DNA from: Undibacterium cyanobacteriorum
Lineage (GTDB): Bacteria > Pseudomonadota > Gammaproteobacteria > Burkholderiales > Burkholderiaceae_D
Assembly (NCBI RefSeq): GCF_031326225.1
Contig: NZ_CP133720.1
Coordinates: 4,340,001-4,404,000 of the forward strand
Direction: 5' to 3'
DNA length: 64,000 nt
In this document: piece after piece, positions 36,034 through 44,737 of the stretch
How the letters are laid out: every line of letters begins with the position of its first letter
Numbering within the stretch: position 1 is the first letter of the stretch
Program-made: the position numbers and the translations under genes
Notes under the pieces: model-generated
The model's input: only the letters and a program-made list of their open reading frames with translations
The model's database searches: none
Told to the model about the DNA's origin: nothing

Positions 36034-39000
36034 ATGTCTACCGTTCGTCCTATTTCTGCTACCGAATCCCGCCTGCGCGAGTTGCTGCAACAACGTATCC
36101 TGATACTCGATGGTGCGATGGGTACCATGATTCAGCGCTACAAGCTCACCGAAGCAGACTATCGCGGCGAACGCTTTAGAGACTTCACCGGCCCCGAAGG
36201 CGTGCGCGAACTCTTCGTCAAAGGCAATAATGAGTTGCTGTCCTTGACGCAGCCGCATGTGATCGCCGAAATTCACGAACAATACTTAGCCGCTGGTGCG
36301 GATCTGATCGAAACCAATACCTTTGGTGCTACCACGGTCGCACAAGATGATTACCACATGGCGCATCTGGCTTACGAAATGAACGTCGCCTCTGCCAAGA
36401 TCGCGCGTGCTGCTTGCGACAAATATTCAACTGCCGATAAACCACGCTTCGTCGCTGGCGCACTCGGACCAACACCCAAAACCGCGTCCATTTCACCCGA
36501 TGTGAACGACCCTGCTGCACGTAATGTGACGTTTGATCAATTGGTTGCTGCTTATCACGAACAAGTACGCGGCTTGGTTGACGGTGGTGCCGACGTGCTC
36601 TTAGTCGAAACCATCTTCGATACGCTCAACTGTAAGGCGGCTTTGTTCGCGATCGATCAATACTTTGAAGAGACTGGCAAAACTTTGCCGATCATGATCT
36701 CGGGTACGGTGACTGATGCATCGGGCCGTATTTTGTCCGGCCAGACTGTGCCAGCATTCTGGAATTCCGTGCGCCATGCTAAACCGCTGACGATAGGCTT
36801 GAACTGCGCGCTAGGAGCCGCCTTGATGCGCCCTTACGCGGAAGAATTGTCGAAGATCGCCGACACCTTCGTCTGTATTTATCCGAATGCGGGTTTGCCC
36901 AATCCGATGAGCGATACGGGCTTTGATGAATTACCAGCAGATACCTCAGCCTTGCTCAAAGAATTCGCCGACGCGGGTTTCATCAACGTCGCTGGTGGCT
37001 GCTGCGGTACGACGCCAGATCACATTAAAGCGATTGCCGATATTCTCAAGACACGAACACCACGCAGCGTACCGACGATTGATGCAGCGATGCGTTTATC
37101 GGGTTTAGAGCCATTCACAATTGACGCGCAATCTTTGTTTGTGAACGTCGGTGAGCGTACGAACGTCACGGGTTCAAAAGCTTTCGCGCGTTTAATCTTG
37201 AACGAGCAGTACGATGAAGCCTTGGCGGTAGCACGCCAGCAAGTTGAAAACGGCGCGCAGATCATCGACATCAATATGGATGAAGCGATGCTCGATTCGC
37301 AAGCCGCGATGACGCGCTTCTTGAACTTGATCGCCTCTGAACCAGATATCGCTCGCGTACCGATCATGATCGACTCGTCCAAATGGAGCGTGATCGAAGC
37401 CGGCCTCAAATGCGTGCAAGGTAAAGCCATCGTCAATTCGATTTCGATGAAAGAAGGCGAAGAAGAATTCCTACGCCAAGCACGCCTGTGCCGTCGTTAT
37501 GGTGCGGCAGTGATCGTGATGGCCTTTGATGAACAAGGTCAAGCCGATACTTACGCTCGCAAAATTGAGATTTGCGAACGTGCTTATCGCCTCTTGGTCA
37601 ACAAGGTCGATTTCGATCCACAAGATATTATTTTCGACCCCAATATTTTCGCGATTGCGACCGGTATCGAAGAACACAATAACTACGCGGTCGACTTCAT
37701 CGAAGCCACACGTTGGATACACCAAAACCTACCTGGCGCCAAAATCAGCGGTGGCGTATCGAACGTGAGTTTCTCTTTCCGCGGCAATGATCCTGCACGC
37801 GAAGCGATCCACACCGTGTTCTTGTACCATGCGATTCAAGCGGGTATGACCATGGGCATCGTCAACGCCGGCATGATAGGCGTGTATAGCGAGTTGCCAG
37901 AGGAATTGCGTGAACGTGTAGAAGACGTGGTACTCAATCGTCGTGAAGATGCGACGGAACGCATGATCGAATTTGCAGCGACCTTGAAAGCCGACGGCAA
38001 GAAAGAAGAAGCAACACTGGAATGGCGTAACGAGCCTGTGCAAAAGCGTTTAGCCCATGCACTGGTGCACGGCATCACCAATTGGATTGTGGAAGATACG
38101 GAAGAAGCGCGTCTGCAATTTGAACGCCCGATTCAAGTGATCGAAGGTCCTTTAATGGACGGCATGAACATCGTCGGTGACTTGTTCGGCCAAGGCAAAA
38201 TGTTCTTGCCGCAAGTCGTCAAATCTGCGCGTGTGATGAAACAAGCGGTGGCACATTTGGTGCCTTTCATTGAAGAAGAAAAGAAACGCAGCGGCGACAA
38301 TAAGCCGAAAGGCAAAATCGTCATCGCCACCGTCAAAGGCGACGTGCATGACATCGGCAAAAACATTGTTACCGTGGTCCTGCAATGTAATAACTTCGAA
38401 GTCGTGAATATGGGCGTGATGGTGCCTTGCTCCGAAATCTTGGCCAAAGCCAAGGCGGAAAATGCCGACATCATTGGTCTCTCTGGTTTGATTACACCTT
38501 CCTTGGAAGAGATGGCTTACGTCGCCAAAGAAATGCAGCGTGACCCTCACTTCCGCATGATGAAGATTCCATTGATGATTGGTGGCGCGACCACGAGCCG
38601 TGCGCATACCGCCGTCAAGATCGCACCGAACTACGAAGGTCCTGTGGTCTATGTACCGGATGCATCGCGTTCGGTTTCAGTCGCACAATCTTTGTTGACG
38701 CCGGAAACACGCGAGCAATACATCAACGAACTCGCTAGCGACTACGAACGCGTCCGCACTTTGCATGGGAATAAAAAAGCGACGCCTATGCTGAGCTTGG
38801 CACAAGCACGTGCGAATAAAATGAAACTCAGTTTTGCAGGTGACAATGCGCCCGTCAAACCTAAGTTTATCGGCCGTCGCGTATTCAAAAATGTCGACCT
38901 CGCCACCATCGCTAACTATATCGACTGGGGTCCTTTCTTCCAGACTTGGGATTTGGCAGGACCATTCCCAGCGATTTTGACAGATGAAGTGGTCGGTGAC

Positions 39001-39771
39001 GCAGCGAGCAAGGTCTACGCTGAAGGCCAAGCCATGCTCAAGAAAATCATCGAAGGCCGCTGGCTCACCGCCAATGGTGTGGTGTCACTCTTGCCTGCCA
39101 ATACAGTCAACGATGACGATATCGAAATCTATACCGACGATAGTCGCGAACACGTCGCCTTCACTTACTACGGCGCCCGTCAGCAAACAGAGAAACCCGT
39201 CATCGATGGCCAGCAACGTCCTAACCAATGTCTGAGCGACTTCATCGCCCCGAAAGACAGCGGCATTAAAGACTACATCGGCATGTTCGCCGTCACCGCC
39301 GGCCTCGGCATCGAGAAGCACGAGAAGCGCTTCGAAGACGCGCACGATGACTACAGCAGCATCATGTTGAAGTCTTTAGCCGATCGTTTGGCAGAAGCCT
39401 TCGCCGAATATTTACATGAACGCGTTCGTAAAGATTTGTGGGGCTATGCGGCGGATGAAGCTTTGAGCAATGAAGAATTGATCAAAGAAAGCTATTCCGG
39501 TATTCGCCCTGCACCTGGCTATCCAGCCTGCCCAGAGCACACAGTCAAAACCGAGATGTTCAAGCAGATGCAGTGCGAAGAAATCGAGATGTTCATCACT
39601 GAATCATGGGCCATGATTCCTGGCGCTGCTGTCTCTGGCTTCTACTTTGCGCATCCTGAGGCGAAGTATTTTAATGTCGGGAAGATTGGTGACGATCAGG
39701 TTACTGATATGGCGGTTCGTCGTGGGGTTGAGAAGAGTGAAGTTGAGCGATGGTTGGCGCCGAATTTGTGA
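36034..39771 (+). CDS. metH: Cobalamin-dependent methionine synthase
   Basis: About 1245 residues from the ATG at 36034 (the frame opens at 36013, inside the terminator T-run). It is full length with all modules: homocysteine-binding (1-330, zinc cysteines in NCALGA near 257 and GGCCGTT near 322), pterin-binding (about 355-610, NVGERTNVTGSKAF), cobalamin-binding (about 640-880, His in DVHDIGKN near 771) and SAM-dependent reactivation (to the C-terminus, with RPAPGYPACPEH). It makes methionine from homocysteine and methyl-tetrahydrofolate. It is under a SAM-II riboswitch. Part of its 3' end is duplicated between the two genes that follow. Confidence 0.97.
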   Translation: MSTVRPISATESRLRELLQQRILILDGAMGTMIQRYKLTEADYRGERFRDFTGPEGVRELFVKGNNELLSLTQPHVIAEIHEQYLAAGADLIETNTFGATTVAQDDYHMAHLAYEMNVASAKIARAACDKYSTADKPRFVAGALGPTPKTASISPDVNDPAARNVTFDQLVAAYHEQVRGLVDGGADVLLVETIFDTLNCKAALFAIDQYFEETGKTLPIMISGTVTDASGRILSGQTVPAFWNSVRHAKPLTIGLNCALGAALMRPYAEELSKIADTFVCIYPNAGLPNPMSDTGFDELPADTSALLKEFADAGFINVAGGCCGTTPDHIKAIADILKTRTPRSVPTIDAAMRLSGLEPFTIDAQSLFVNVGERTNVTGSKAFARLILNEQYDEALAVARQQVENGAQIIDINMDEAMLDSQAAMTRFLNLIASEPDIARVPIMIDSSKWSVIEAGLKCVQGKAIVNSISMKEGEEEFLRQARLCRRYGAAVIVMAFDEQGQADTYARKIEICERAYRLLVNKVDFDPQDIIFDPNIFAIATGIEEHNNYAVDFIEATRWIHQNLPGAKISGGVSNVSFSFRGNDPAREAIHTVFLYHAIQAGMTMGIVNAGMIGVYSELPEELRERVEDVVLNRREDATERMIEFAATLKADGKKEEATLEWRNEPVQKRLAHALVHGITNWIVEDTEEARLQFERPIQVIEGPLMDGMNIVGDLFGQGKMFLPQVVKSARVMKQAVAHLVPFIEEEKKRSGDNKPKGKIVIATVKGDVHDIGKNIVTVVLQCNNFEVVNMGVMVPCSEILAKAKAENADIIGLSGLITPSLEEMAYVAKEMQRDPHFRMMKIPLMIGGATTSRAHTAVKIAPNYEGPVVYVPDASRSVSVAQSLLTPETREQYINELASDYERVRTLHGNKKATPMLSLAQARANKMKLSFAGDNAPVKPKFIGRRVFKNVDLATIANYIDWGPFFQTWDLAGPFPAILTDEVVGDAASKVYAEGQAMLKKIIEGRWLTANGVVSLLPANTVNDDDIEIYTDDSREHVAFTYYGARQQTEKPVIDGQQRPNQCLSDFIAPKDSGIKDYIGMFAVTAGLGIEKHEKRFEDAHDDYSSIMLKSLADRLAEAFAEYLHERVRKDLWGYAADEALSNEELIKESYSGIRPAPGYPACPEHTVKTEMFKQMQCEEIEMFITESWAMIPGAAVSGFYFAHPEAKYFNVGKIGDDQVTDMAVRRGVEKSEVERWLAPNL

Positions 39772-39797
39772 TCTACAGATAGTCAAGGACAAAAAGT

Positions 39798-40349
39798 ATG
39801 CGCGGACTGATCAGCTTATTGCTCACACTAAGCAGCTTGCTCTCGACGCATGCTTGTTCATCCGCTAGTACATGTGAAAAAGAGTGCGATTGCGGAAAAA
39901 ATCTAGCGAAACGATATTTGGGAGAGAGTGGCGAAATAATTGCGCCAAGCAAACTACCGATTACGAGAGTGTGCAATTATCGATGGAGTGAAGATCGAAG
40001 CTATTTGAATGCAAGTTTCCTATTTTCTGGGAGTGTTGAAGTCAATGGGATCATCAGACGATATGAATCAGATAGTTTAGGAGATCAAGCGGAGTTTCAT
40101 GTTGATACGGATAACCCTGAGCTCGTCGTTCAACCTACATATTTATTGAAAAATCTTCGATTAGCAAATGACGCATTTAGGAAATTTCGTATTCCTAAAC
40201 TTACAGAAAGGACACAATGCTGGTCAGCTACAGCTCGAATTAGGATTCGAAAAATTGAATCCGATAGAGATGCGGGTACTGATTTTGCAGGAGATTATTT
40301 ATTGGACTATGACGTAATTCGTGTCGGAAAATTTTCACGGTGCGGATAG
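39798..40349 (+). CDS. Secreted Cys-containing protein, tandem paralogue 1
   Basis: The protein has 183 residues with a signal peptide ending near STHA. The mature part starts with CEKECDCGKNLAKRY. It shares with the next gene the motifs CxCGKNL, NGII-R-ESDSLGD-AEF-VDT, AFRKF-IPKLT and CW-A-A-I-I--IE---DAGTD, so the two are paralogues. Five to six conserved cysteines suggest disulfides in the periplasm or outside. I recognise no family and can name no function. It begins 27 bases after the metH stop. Confidence 0.7.
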   Translation: MRGLISLLLTLSSLLSTHACSSASTCEKECDCGKNLAKRYLGESGEIIAPSKLPITRVCNYRWSEDRSYLNASFLFSGSVEVNGIIRRYESDSLGDQAEFHVDTDNPELVVQPTYLLKNLRLANDAFRKFRIPKLTERTQCWSATARIRIRKIESDRDAGTDFAGDYLLDYDVIRVGKFSRCG

Positions 40350-40386
40350 TATAAATTAAAAAACTTTCTCGCCATGATTCGAGGAG

Positions 40387-40434
40387 CGACGTGGCGAAAA
40401 AAATGTGGAACGGTAGTTGGTGCCGAATTTGAGA
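40387..40434 (+). pseudogene. metH: Decayed copy of the metH 3' end
   Basis: Reading from 40387, the codons give RRGEKNVER, a TAG stop, then LVPNL. The real metH tail is RRGVEKSEVERWLAPNL. The stop comes from TGG (Trp) changed to TAG, and the DNA around TTGGTGCCGAATTTG matches metH's TTGGCGCCGAATTTG. It lies directly upstream of paralogue 2 as the real tail does for paralogue 1, showing a tandem duplication that carried the end of metH. Confidence 0.78.
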
Positions 40435-40465
40435 TTAACCCGACTTGCGATCGAAAGAAATAGCT

Positions 40466-41062
40466 ATGCGAAAATTACTACTGTTAAGTGCTATTTTTGT
40501 ATTTCTATTCCCGATTAATGTGTTCGCATCAAATACATCTTGCAAAGCGAGACCTAGCTTGTTTAAATCCGAACTCAAATGCACCTGCGGAAAGAATCTA
40601 AGTGGACTTTTTCGATTCGATCGCTCGGACGACTCTAGAATATTCTCTTCCAAAAAACTACCCTTAGTAGCGTTTTGTCCGTATCAACAACCGAGCGATG
40701 AAAACTATTTCGAGGGCGAAGGAACTTATCTCTTTGAAGGCGCTGCAATTGTCAATGGAATCATTGAACGATCAGAGTCAGATAGTCTCGGCGACACCGC
40801 AGAATTCTCGGTTGATACCAACGATTCTAAAGATCTAATTCGACCGCGCTACTTACTGACTAGCCTAAGACTGAACGATCAAGCATTCAGAAAATTTCAA
40901 ATCCCAAAATTAACTCCAAAACATCCGTGCTGGATCGCGAACGCGAAGATAGAAATTAAATCCATCGAGACAAATCATGATGCTGGTACCGATAATGGTG
41001 GCAATTTTCTGCTTGATTATCGTGTTTTGGATGTCGGAAAATATCGTGATTGCAAACGCTGA
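40466..41062 (+). CDS. Secreted Cys-containing protein, tandem paralogue 2
   Basis: The ATG at 40466 gives about 198 residues, with a signal peptide ending at VFA|SNT. It parallels the previous gene: CTCGKNL, NGIIERSESDSLGDTAEFSVDT, then QAFRKFQIPKLTPKHPCW and IETNHDAGTD. The two differ over many positions, so the duplication is not recent. No enzyme motif is seen. Downstream begins the hairpin-rich repeat region. Confidence 0.72.
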   Translation: MRKLLLLSAIFVFLFPINVFASNTSCKARPSLFKSELKCTCGKNLSGLFRFDRSDDSRIFSSKKLPLVAFCPYQQPSDENYFEGEGTYLFEGAAIVNGIIERSESDSLGDTAEFSVDTNDSKDLIRPRYLLTSLRLNDQAFRKFQIPKLTPKHPCWIANAKIEIKSIETNHDAGTDNGGNFLLDYRVLDVGKYRDCKR

Positions 41063-41107
41063 AGAATCACTCTGTAAGTCGTCATATTTTCGTAAGGTGG
41101 GTTAGCG

Positions 41108-41143
41108 ACAGCCATGTAGGGCGGGTGAAACCCGCGCTGTCAA
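41108..41143. repeat. GCGGGTGAAACCCGC repeat, copy 1
   Basis: ACAGCCATGTAGGGCGGGTG followed by AAACCCGCGCTGTCAA. The core GCGGGT-GAA-ACCCGC is a small hairpin. It recurs at 41462-41497 and inverted at 42402-42431. Confidence 0.82.
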
Positions 41144-41215
41144 AAGAATTTTTCTGGATGACACTCGGAATTTTCGCAGATCTTTGTAGCTTTCACTCAA
41201 ACTCTGGGTCCTCTG

Positions 41216-41414
41216 GTCGGGGGTGGCCCGACAGCCACTCACTTTTCTTGCTTCGCCAAGAAAAGTAAGCAAAAGAAGGCGACGCAGGTGCAGCTGCACT
41301 TCGGGTTCCCAATTGTGTAGGTAAGAAATAGGGCAGCGCAGAAACTCGCTTCGCTCAAACATCTGCGCTGCTTTATCCCATTTTTTACCTACACAATTGG
41401 CATCTGCACATGCG
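41216..41414 (+). repeat. Three-hairpin structured repeat element, copy A
   Basis: Hairpin 1 is GTCGGG/CCCGAC (41216-41232), hairpin 2 is ACTTTTCTTG/CAAGAAAAGT around CTTCGC (41241-41266), and hairpin 3 is a long one of about 90 bases: CCAATTGTGTAGGTAA and TTACCTACACAATTGG (41309-41324, 41385-41400) enclosing GCAGCGCAGA/TCTGCGCTGC with the loop AACTCGCTTCGCTC. An outer stem GTGCAG/CTGCAC closes it. The core recurs in copies B and C. Confidence 0.8.
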
Positions 41415-41461
41415 GTAAAAGCAAAAACATACAGGTTCGGCAGCCGTTCATATTTCTAGCA

Positions 41462-41497
41462 ACAGCCATGTAGGGCGGGTGAAACCCGCGCTGTCAA
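41462..41497. repeat. GCGGGTGAAACCCGC repeat, copy 2
   Basis: This 36-base copy is identical to copy 1 through GCGCTGTCAA. It precedes structured element B by 110 bases. Confidence 0.82.
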
Positions 41498-41606
41498 TTT
41501 TTCGAGTTACGACGTACCGATAATTTTCGGTGCAAAGAAATTTTCTGAACGACACTCGCAATTTTGCTGGCCTTAAAAAGCGTTCACGCAAACTCATCGT
41601 TCACAG

Positions 41607-41801
41607 GTCGGGGGTGGCCCGACGGCCACTCACTTTTCTTGCTTCGCCAAGAAAAGTAAGCAAAAGAAGGCGACCGCACTAAATCGCCCTTCGGGTTCCC
41701 AATGCTGCACAACAAAAAATGGGAAAGTGTTGAAACTCGCCTTCGGCTCAAACACAACACTTTCTTTTTCCATTTTCTGTTGCGCATCATTGGCGATTTA
41801 G
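41607..41801 (+). repeat. Three-hairpin structured repeat element, copy B
   Basis: Hairpins 1 and 2 match copy A (41607-41657). The long hairpin has different arms that still pair: CTAAATCGCC (41689-41698) with GGCGATTTAG (41792-41801), CAATG-TG-CAACA with TGTTG-CA-CATTG, and AGTGTTG with CAACACT, around the shared loop AAACTCGCCTTCGGCTCAAA. Only the loop and CTTCGGGTTCCCAAT are kept between copies. Confidence 0.8.
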
Positions 41802-41888
41802 AAGCGGGACGGCGGAAAGTCAAAAGCAACAACAAAACATACAGTCTCAACATCCGCATAAATCTATGGCGATGTTAAATCGTTTTTC

Positions 41889-41924
41889 TTTTGGTTTTGG
41901 TTTTGATTTTGATTTTGATTTTGA
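41889..41924. repeat. Hexamer tandem repeat TTTTGR x6
   Basis: Two TTTTGG followed by four TTTTGA units. It sits at the border between the direct copies A/B and the inverted copy C. Confidence 0.85.
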
Positions 41925-41941
41925 CGTTAATCCACTTCTGA

Positions 41942-42133
41942 CACTGCCAATTGTGCACGGCAGAAATGGGATAAAGAGAGTTAGATGTCTGAGCCGAAGG
42001 CGAGTTTCTAACTCTCCCCATTTTTGACATGCTCAATTGGGCACCCGAAGGGCAGTGGCAGTGTGGTCGCCTTTCTTTGCTTACTTTCTTTGGCGAAGCA
42101 AAGAAAGTGAGTGGCCGCCGGGCCACACCCGGC
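41942..42133 (-). repeat. Three-hairpin structured repeat element, copy C (inverted)
   Basis: Inverted relative to A and B. On the minus strand hairpin 1 is GCCGGG/CCCGGC (A and B have GTCGGG/CCCGAC) and hairpin 2 is ACTTTCTTTG/CAAAGAAAGT (A and B have ACTTTTCTTG/CAAGAAAAGT). The long hairpin (41942-42057) has yet another set of arms, such as CACTGCC with GGCAGTG and GAGAGTTAG with CTAACTCTC, around the same loop. Changes are compensatory. Confidence 0.8.
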
Positions 42134-42344
42134 CTGCGAACAACGAGAACGAGCAACCGTCACAGAACTCAGAACGAAAGACACTGGATTCCCCCTTGCA
42201 GGGCGCGCCCACGTTTGCAAACATGGGCCGATTTCCGAGCGATCAGCATGCTCATCGAAACCCTCGGCAACCCCTTCGCGGGAATGACAGTTCTCCAAAA
42301 TTCAAGTACCGATCACCTTTCAACAGGCGGTTAGAGGCCTTTGC

Positions 42345-42390
42345 TTTTGACGTTCATCCACTTCTGACACTGCCAATTGTGCGAGGCCAG
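42345..42390. repeat. Partial fourth copy of the element edge
   Basis: TTTTGACGTT-ATCCACTTCT through GACACTGCCAATTGTGC repeats 41919-41961 almost exactly, then ends. It is a truncated copy. Confidence 0.75.
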
Positions 42391-42401
42391 TTACAAAACC
42401 A

Positions 42402-42431
42402 ACAGCGCGGGTTTCCCCCCCTACATGGCTG
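42402..42431. repeat. GCGGGTGAAACCCGC-type repeat, copy 3 (inverted, decayed)
   Basis: ACAGCGCGGGTTTC, a C-run and CTACATGGCTG are the reverse complement of copies 1 and 2 with the GGGCGGGTG arm altered. It closes the repeat region. Confidence 0.7.
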
Positions 42432-42534
42432 ATTGCCGCTTGTGGTACGCTCTCGTGCTCGCTTCCATTACGAGCGATGTCCTCGCAAGAATTCTTCGAT
42501 CTTCACATCAGCAAAAATTTCAAATGCTCATCTC

Positions 42535-43005
42535 ATGAAAAAACACTTCCCCTTCTTAATCAATGGCTCTATCAACTTCGCTGATTTGTTGGACTATGGA
42601 TTACAAGGGTTCGCTGTATTTACCGAGGGCGTTCAACACGGCCATACTTCCTTCTGCATCTTAAGCAAGAATGCGATCATCAAGATCCAGTCCGAAATGA
42701 ATGATATCGATGGCTGGCATGAGATTGGCTGTTTAGAATTCAGTGCTGTCGAAGAGATTGATGTGCGGATGAAAATTGTGCCACTCGACGAATCATGGAC
42801 GCGCATTACCAGCCTTGAAAAATTGTGCCATGACTCCGAGAATTGCTACGCTGAGAGCGGTATTAGAATCACCAACGATCAAGGAATGGAATTGACGATC
42901 GTTTGCGACGCAAATCCCTACGTCCTTTCAATCAAAGCACCGTTCTTTGATGACGAGTTCCTTCCGGAATACGAACTCATATCTTACAAAAGGATTGCTC
43001 TTTAG
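42535..43005 (+). CDS. Unrecognised small cytoplasmic protein
   Basis: The ATG at 42535 gives about 156 residues; upstream codons to 42433 fall in the repeat region and lack a ribosome site. There is no signal or membrane segment. Sequence such as WHEIGCLEFSAVEEIDVRMK, IVPLDESWTRITSLEKL and ELTIVCDANPYVLSIKAPFF suggests an alpha/beta fold. I recognise no family. It is convergent with the DUF3667 gene, with 84 bases between them. Confidence 0.6.
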   Translation: MKKHFPFLINGSINFADLLDYGLQGFAVFTEGVQHGHTSFCILSKNAIIKIQSEMNDIDGWHEIGCLEFSAVEEIDVRMKIVPLDESWTRITSLEKLCHDSENCYAESGIRITNDQGMELTIVCDANPYVLSIKAPFFDDEFLPEYELISYKRIAL

Positions 43006-43089
43006 AAATGCAACAATGCAACATGTATAGGGACGAAGGTCAGTTCAATGCTACTTCATCAAGCACTGATTCAAATTGGTGTGCTTCGA

Positions 43090-43830
43090 TCAATGCAAAT
43101 GATCAATCATCCAACCCGCAACGAAAACCATGCCCGAAAAAAGAAACATTCCCAACACATAAGCCACCGCTGTTTTCACAATCGACCACCATCGTGGACC
43201 GTCGAAACAAGCAGCCAGCGCTAAGGTAACAAAGAGCAATGACAGCACTCGAATAATGTCGGTCAAATGCGGAAATGGCAGGTTCAACGCTCTTAGGGGC
43301 GGAAAGATCGATAAAAATAGCATCACCAGTCCCATGATATAAGCGAGCATCACCCATATCTCGAACACATTGTAGCGCTGGCGCCAAAATACGGCACGTA
43401 GGCATATGGCGATGGGAATCGACATCAGGAAGTTAGCATAGCCAAAATGACCTGCGACCCAAGCCCAAATTTTTGTCTCTGTCGTCAAAGCCACAGACGG
43501 GGTGTTGGAATGCGGCATCGGCCAAACATAATCGACCAAGTTGTAAAGCAGCGAACATAGAATCAAGAACAGCAAGGGCTTAACCAAGCGATGCCGATCT
43601 TCATCCAAGAAAGTGCGTATAGTTTTACTCGGACGCAGCGACAGCTCACGAATCGTATAAAAGATACCTTTTTCTAAATGTAAGACGTGGCTCATTTCAT
43701 GCCAGATGAAATGCGCATCGATACGATGAAGATGCTGATCTCGCCCGCATTGATGACAATAAGGGCCGACTAAGGTCGTTTGGCAGTTCTTGCAAGCTGC
43801 TTCGATTTGTTGACTCATGCGAGCACCCAT
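43090..43830 (-). CDS. DUF3667 family membrane protein
   Basis: The protein has 246 residues. The N-terminus has a zinc-ribbon-like CKNCQTTLVGPYCHQCGRDQ (about 13-32) followed by an amphipathic segment and LRPSKTIRTFLDEDRHRLVKPLLFLILC, the characteristic DUF3667 join. Four to five membrane segments follow. Function is unknown. The start may be the ATG at 43830 or at 43818 (MSQQIEA); neither has a strong site. It lies downstream of the LytTR/LytS pair on the same strand. Confidence 0.82.
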   Translation of the reverse strand: MGARMSQQIEAACKNCQTTLVGPYCHQCGRDQHLHRIDAHFIWHEMSHVLHLEKGIFYTIRELSLRPSKTIRTFLDEDRHRLVKPLLFLILCSLLYNLVDYVWPMPHSNTPSVALTTETKIWAWVAGHFGYANFLMSIPIAICLRAVFWRQRYNVFEIWVMLAYIMGLVMLFLSIFPPLRALNLPFPHLTDIIRVLSLLFVTLALAACFDGPRWWSIVKTAVAYVLGMFLFSGMVFVAGWMIDHLH

Positions 43831-43948
43831 TAATTGCGATGGTTTTTGTAAGTGCGATAGGCTAGCTTACATCGCTCACAACGGCAAGGTCTTATGCTAA
43901 AAGTCTCGCATCGTCTTCAACATCAGAAACACCTCATCACTCCCTCGC

Positions 43949-44737
43949 TTAGCTTGCCAAAACCGCTTCTTTGAGTTTCGCCAAGTATGCTTGGCTTACA
44001 GGGAAACTAGGACCGTTCCGCAGGCTCAAGCGTGCAGTGCCGCCGACAAAATCAGACAGTTTTTCAATCTCACTAATGCGCACCATGTGAGAACGATGTA
44101 TGCGAACAAAGATGCTAGGATTCAATTTCTCTTCCATCGCATTCATGGTGAGGCGCAATAATTTACTCCCTTGAGGCGTCGCCAACTCAACATAATTTCC
44201 TGCCGAACTCAAGTAACTGACCGTATCCAAAGACACTACTTCAAGTTCGCCAATACTGCGTATGGTCACTCGGGTGAGATAAGTATCGCTTACCTTACTA
44301 GCTTCGCGACTATTCTCCACATAAGCCTGTAATGATTCACTGTAAGCCGACTTCTGTCGCATCTGTATCATTTGACTGGCGCGTTCCAAGGTTTGTTGCA
44401 GACGTTGATTAGAAAATGGCTTCAGCAAATAATCGAGGGCGAAGTATTCAAACGCGTGCAAGGCATAACCGTCATACGCCGTCACAAACACAATCACTGG
44501 TGGATTCGGGGTTTGACTTAAGCGACGAGCCAACACCAGACCTGAGACTTCCGGCATTTGAATATCGAGAAAAACCACATCGACTTGGTGCTGCTCTAAA
44601 GCGAGACTGGCGCTGGCCACACTCTCACACAAAGCGACCACATTCCACTCAGGGAAAGCGCGCAAGGCGCTTAGAAGATTAACGCGCCCTAGCTCTTCAT
44701 CATCAACAATGATCGCCTTAATCAGCTTATTCGTCAT
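43949..44737 (-). CDS. LytTR-family response regulator
   Basis: The protein has 262 residues. The receiver (about 8-125) has IIVDDEELGR and the phospho-acceptor Asp in VVFLDIQMPEVSG, with FVTAYD and YLLKPFS as the Thr and Lys motifs. The C-terminal LytTR DNA-binding domain (about 160-258) has LEVVSLDTVSYLSSAGNYVEL and FVRIHRSHMVRISEIEKL. Its 5' end overlaps the 3' end of the LytS-type kinase by 11 bases, so they are coupled partners. Confidence 0.92.
   Translation of the reverse strand: MTNKLIKAIIVDDEELGRVNLLSALRAFPEWNVVALCESVASASLALEQHQVDVVFLDIQMPEVSGLVLARRLSQTPNPPVIVFVTAYDGYALHAFEYFALDYLLKPFSNQRLQQTLERASQMIQMRQKSAYSESLQAYVENSREASKVSDTYLTRVTIRSIGELEVVSLDTVSYLSSAGNYVELATPQGSKLLRLTMNAMEEKLNPSIFVRIHRSHMVRISEIEKLSDFVGGTARLSLRNGPSFPVSQAYLAKLKEAVLAS

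Noticed and set aside
38152..38607. Long minus-strand frame inside metH
   Set aside because: metH is unmistakable across this region; the frame is an antisense shadow.
41584..42334. Several short open frames of 80-110 codons in the repeat cluster
   Set aside because: They run through hairpin repeats, differ between copies and have no ribosome site or coding pattern.
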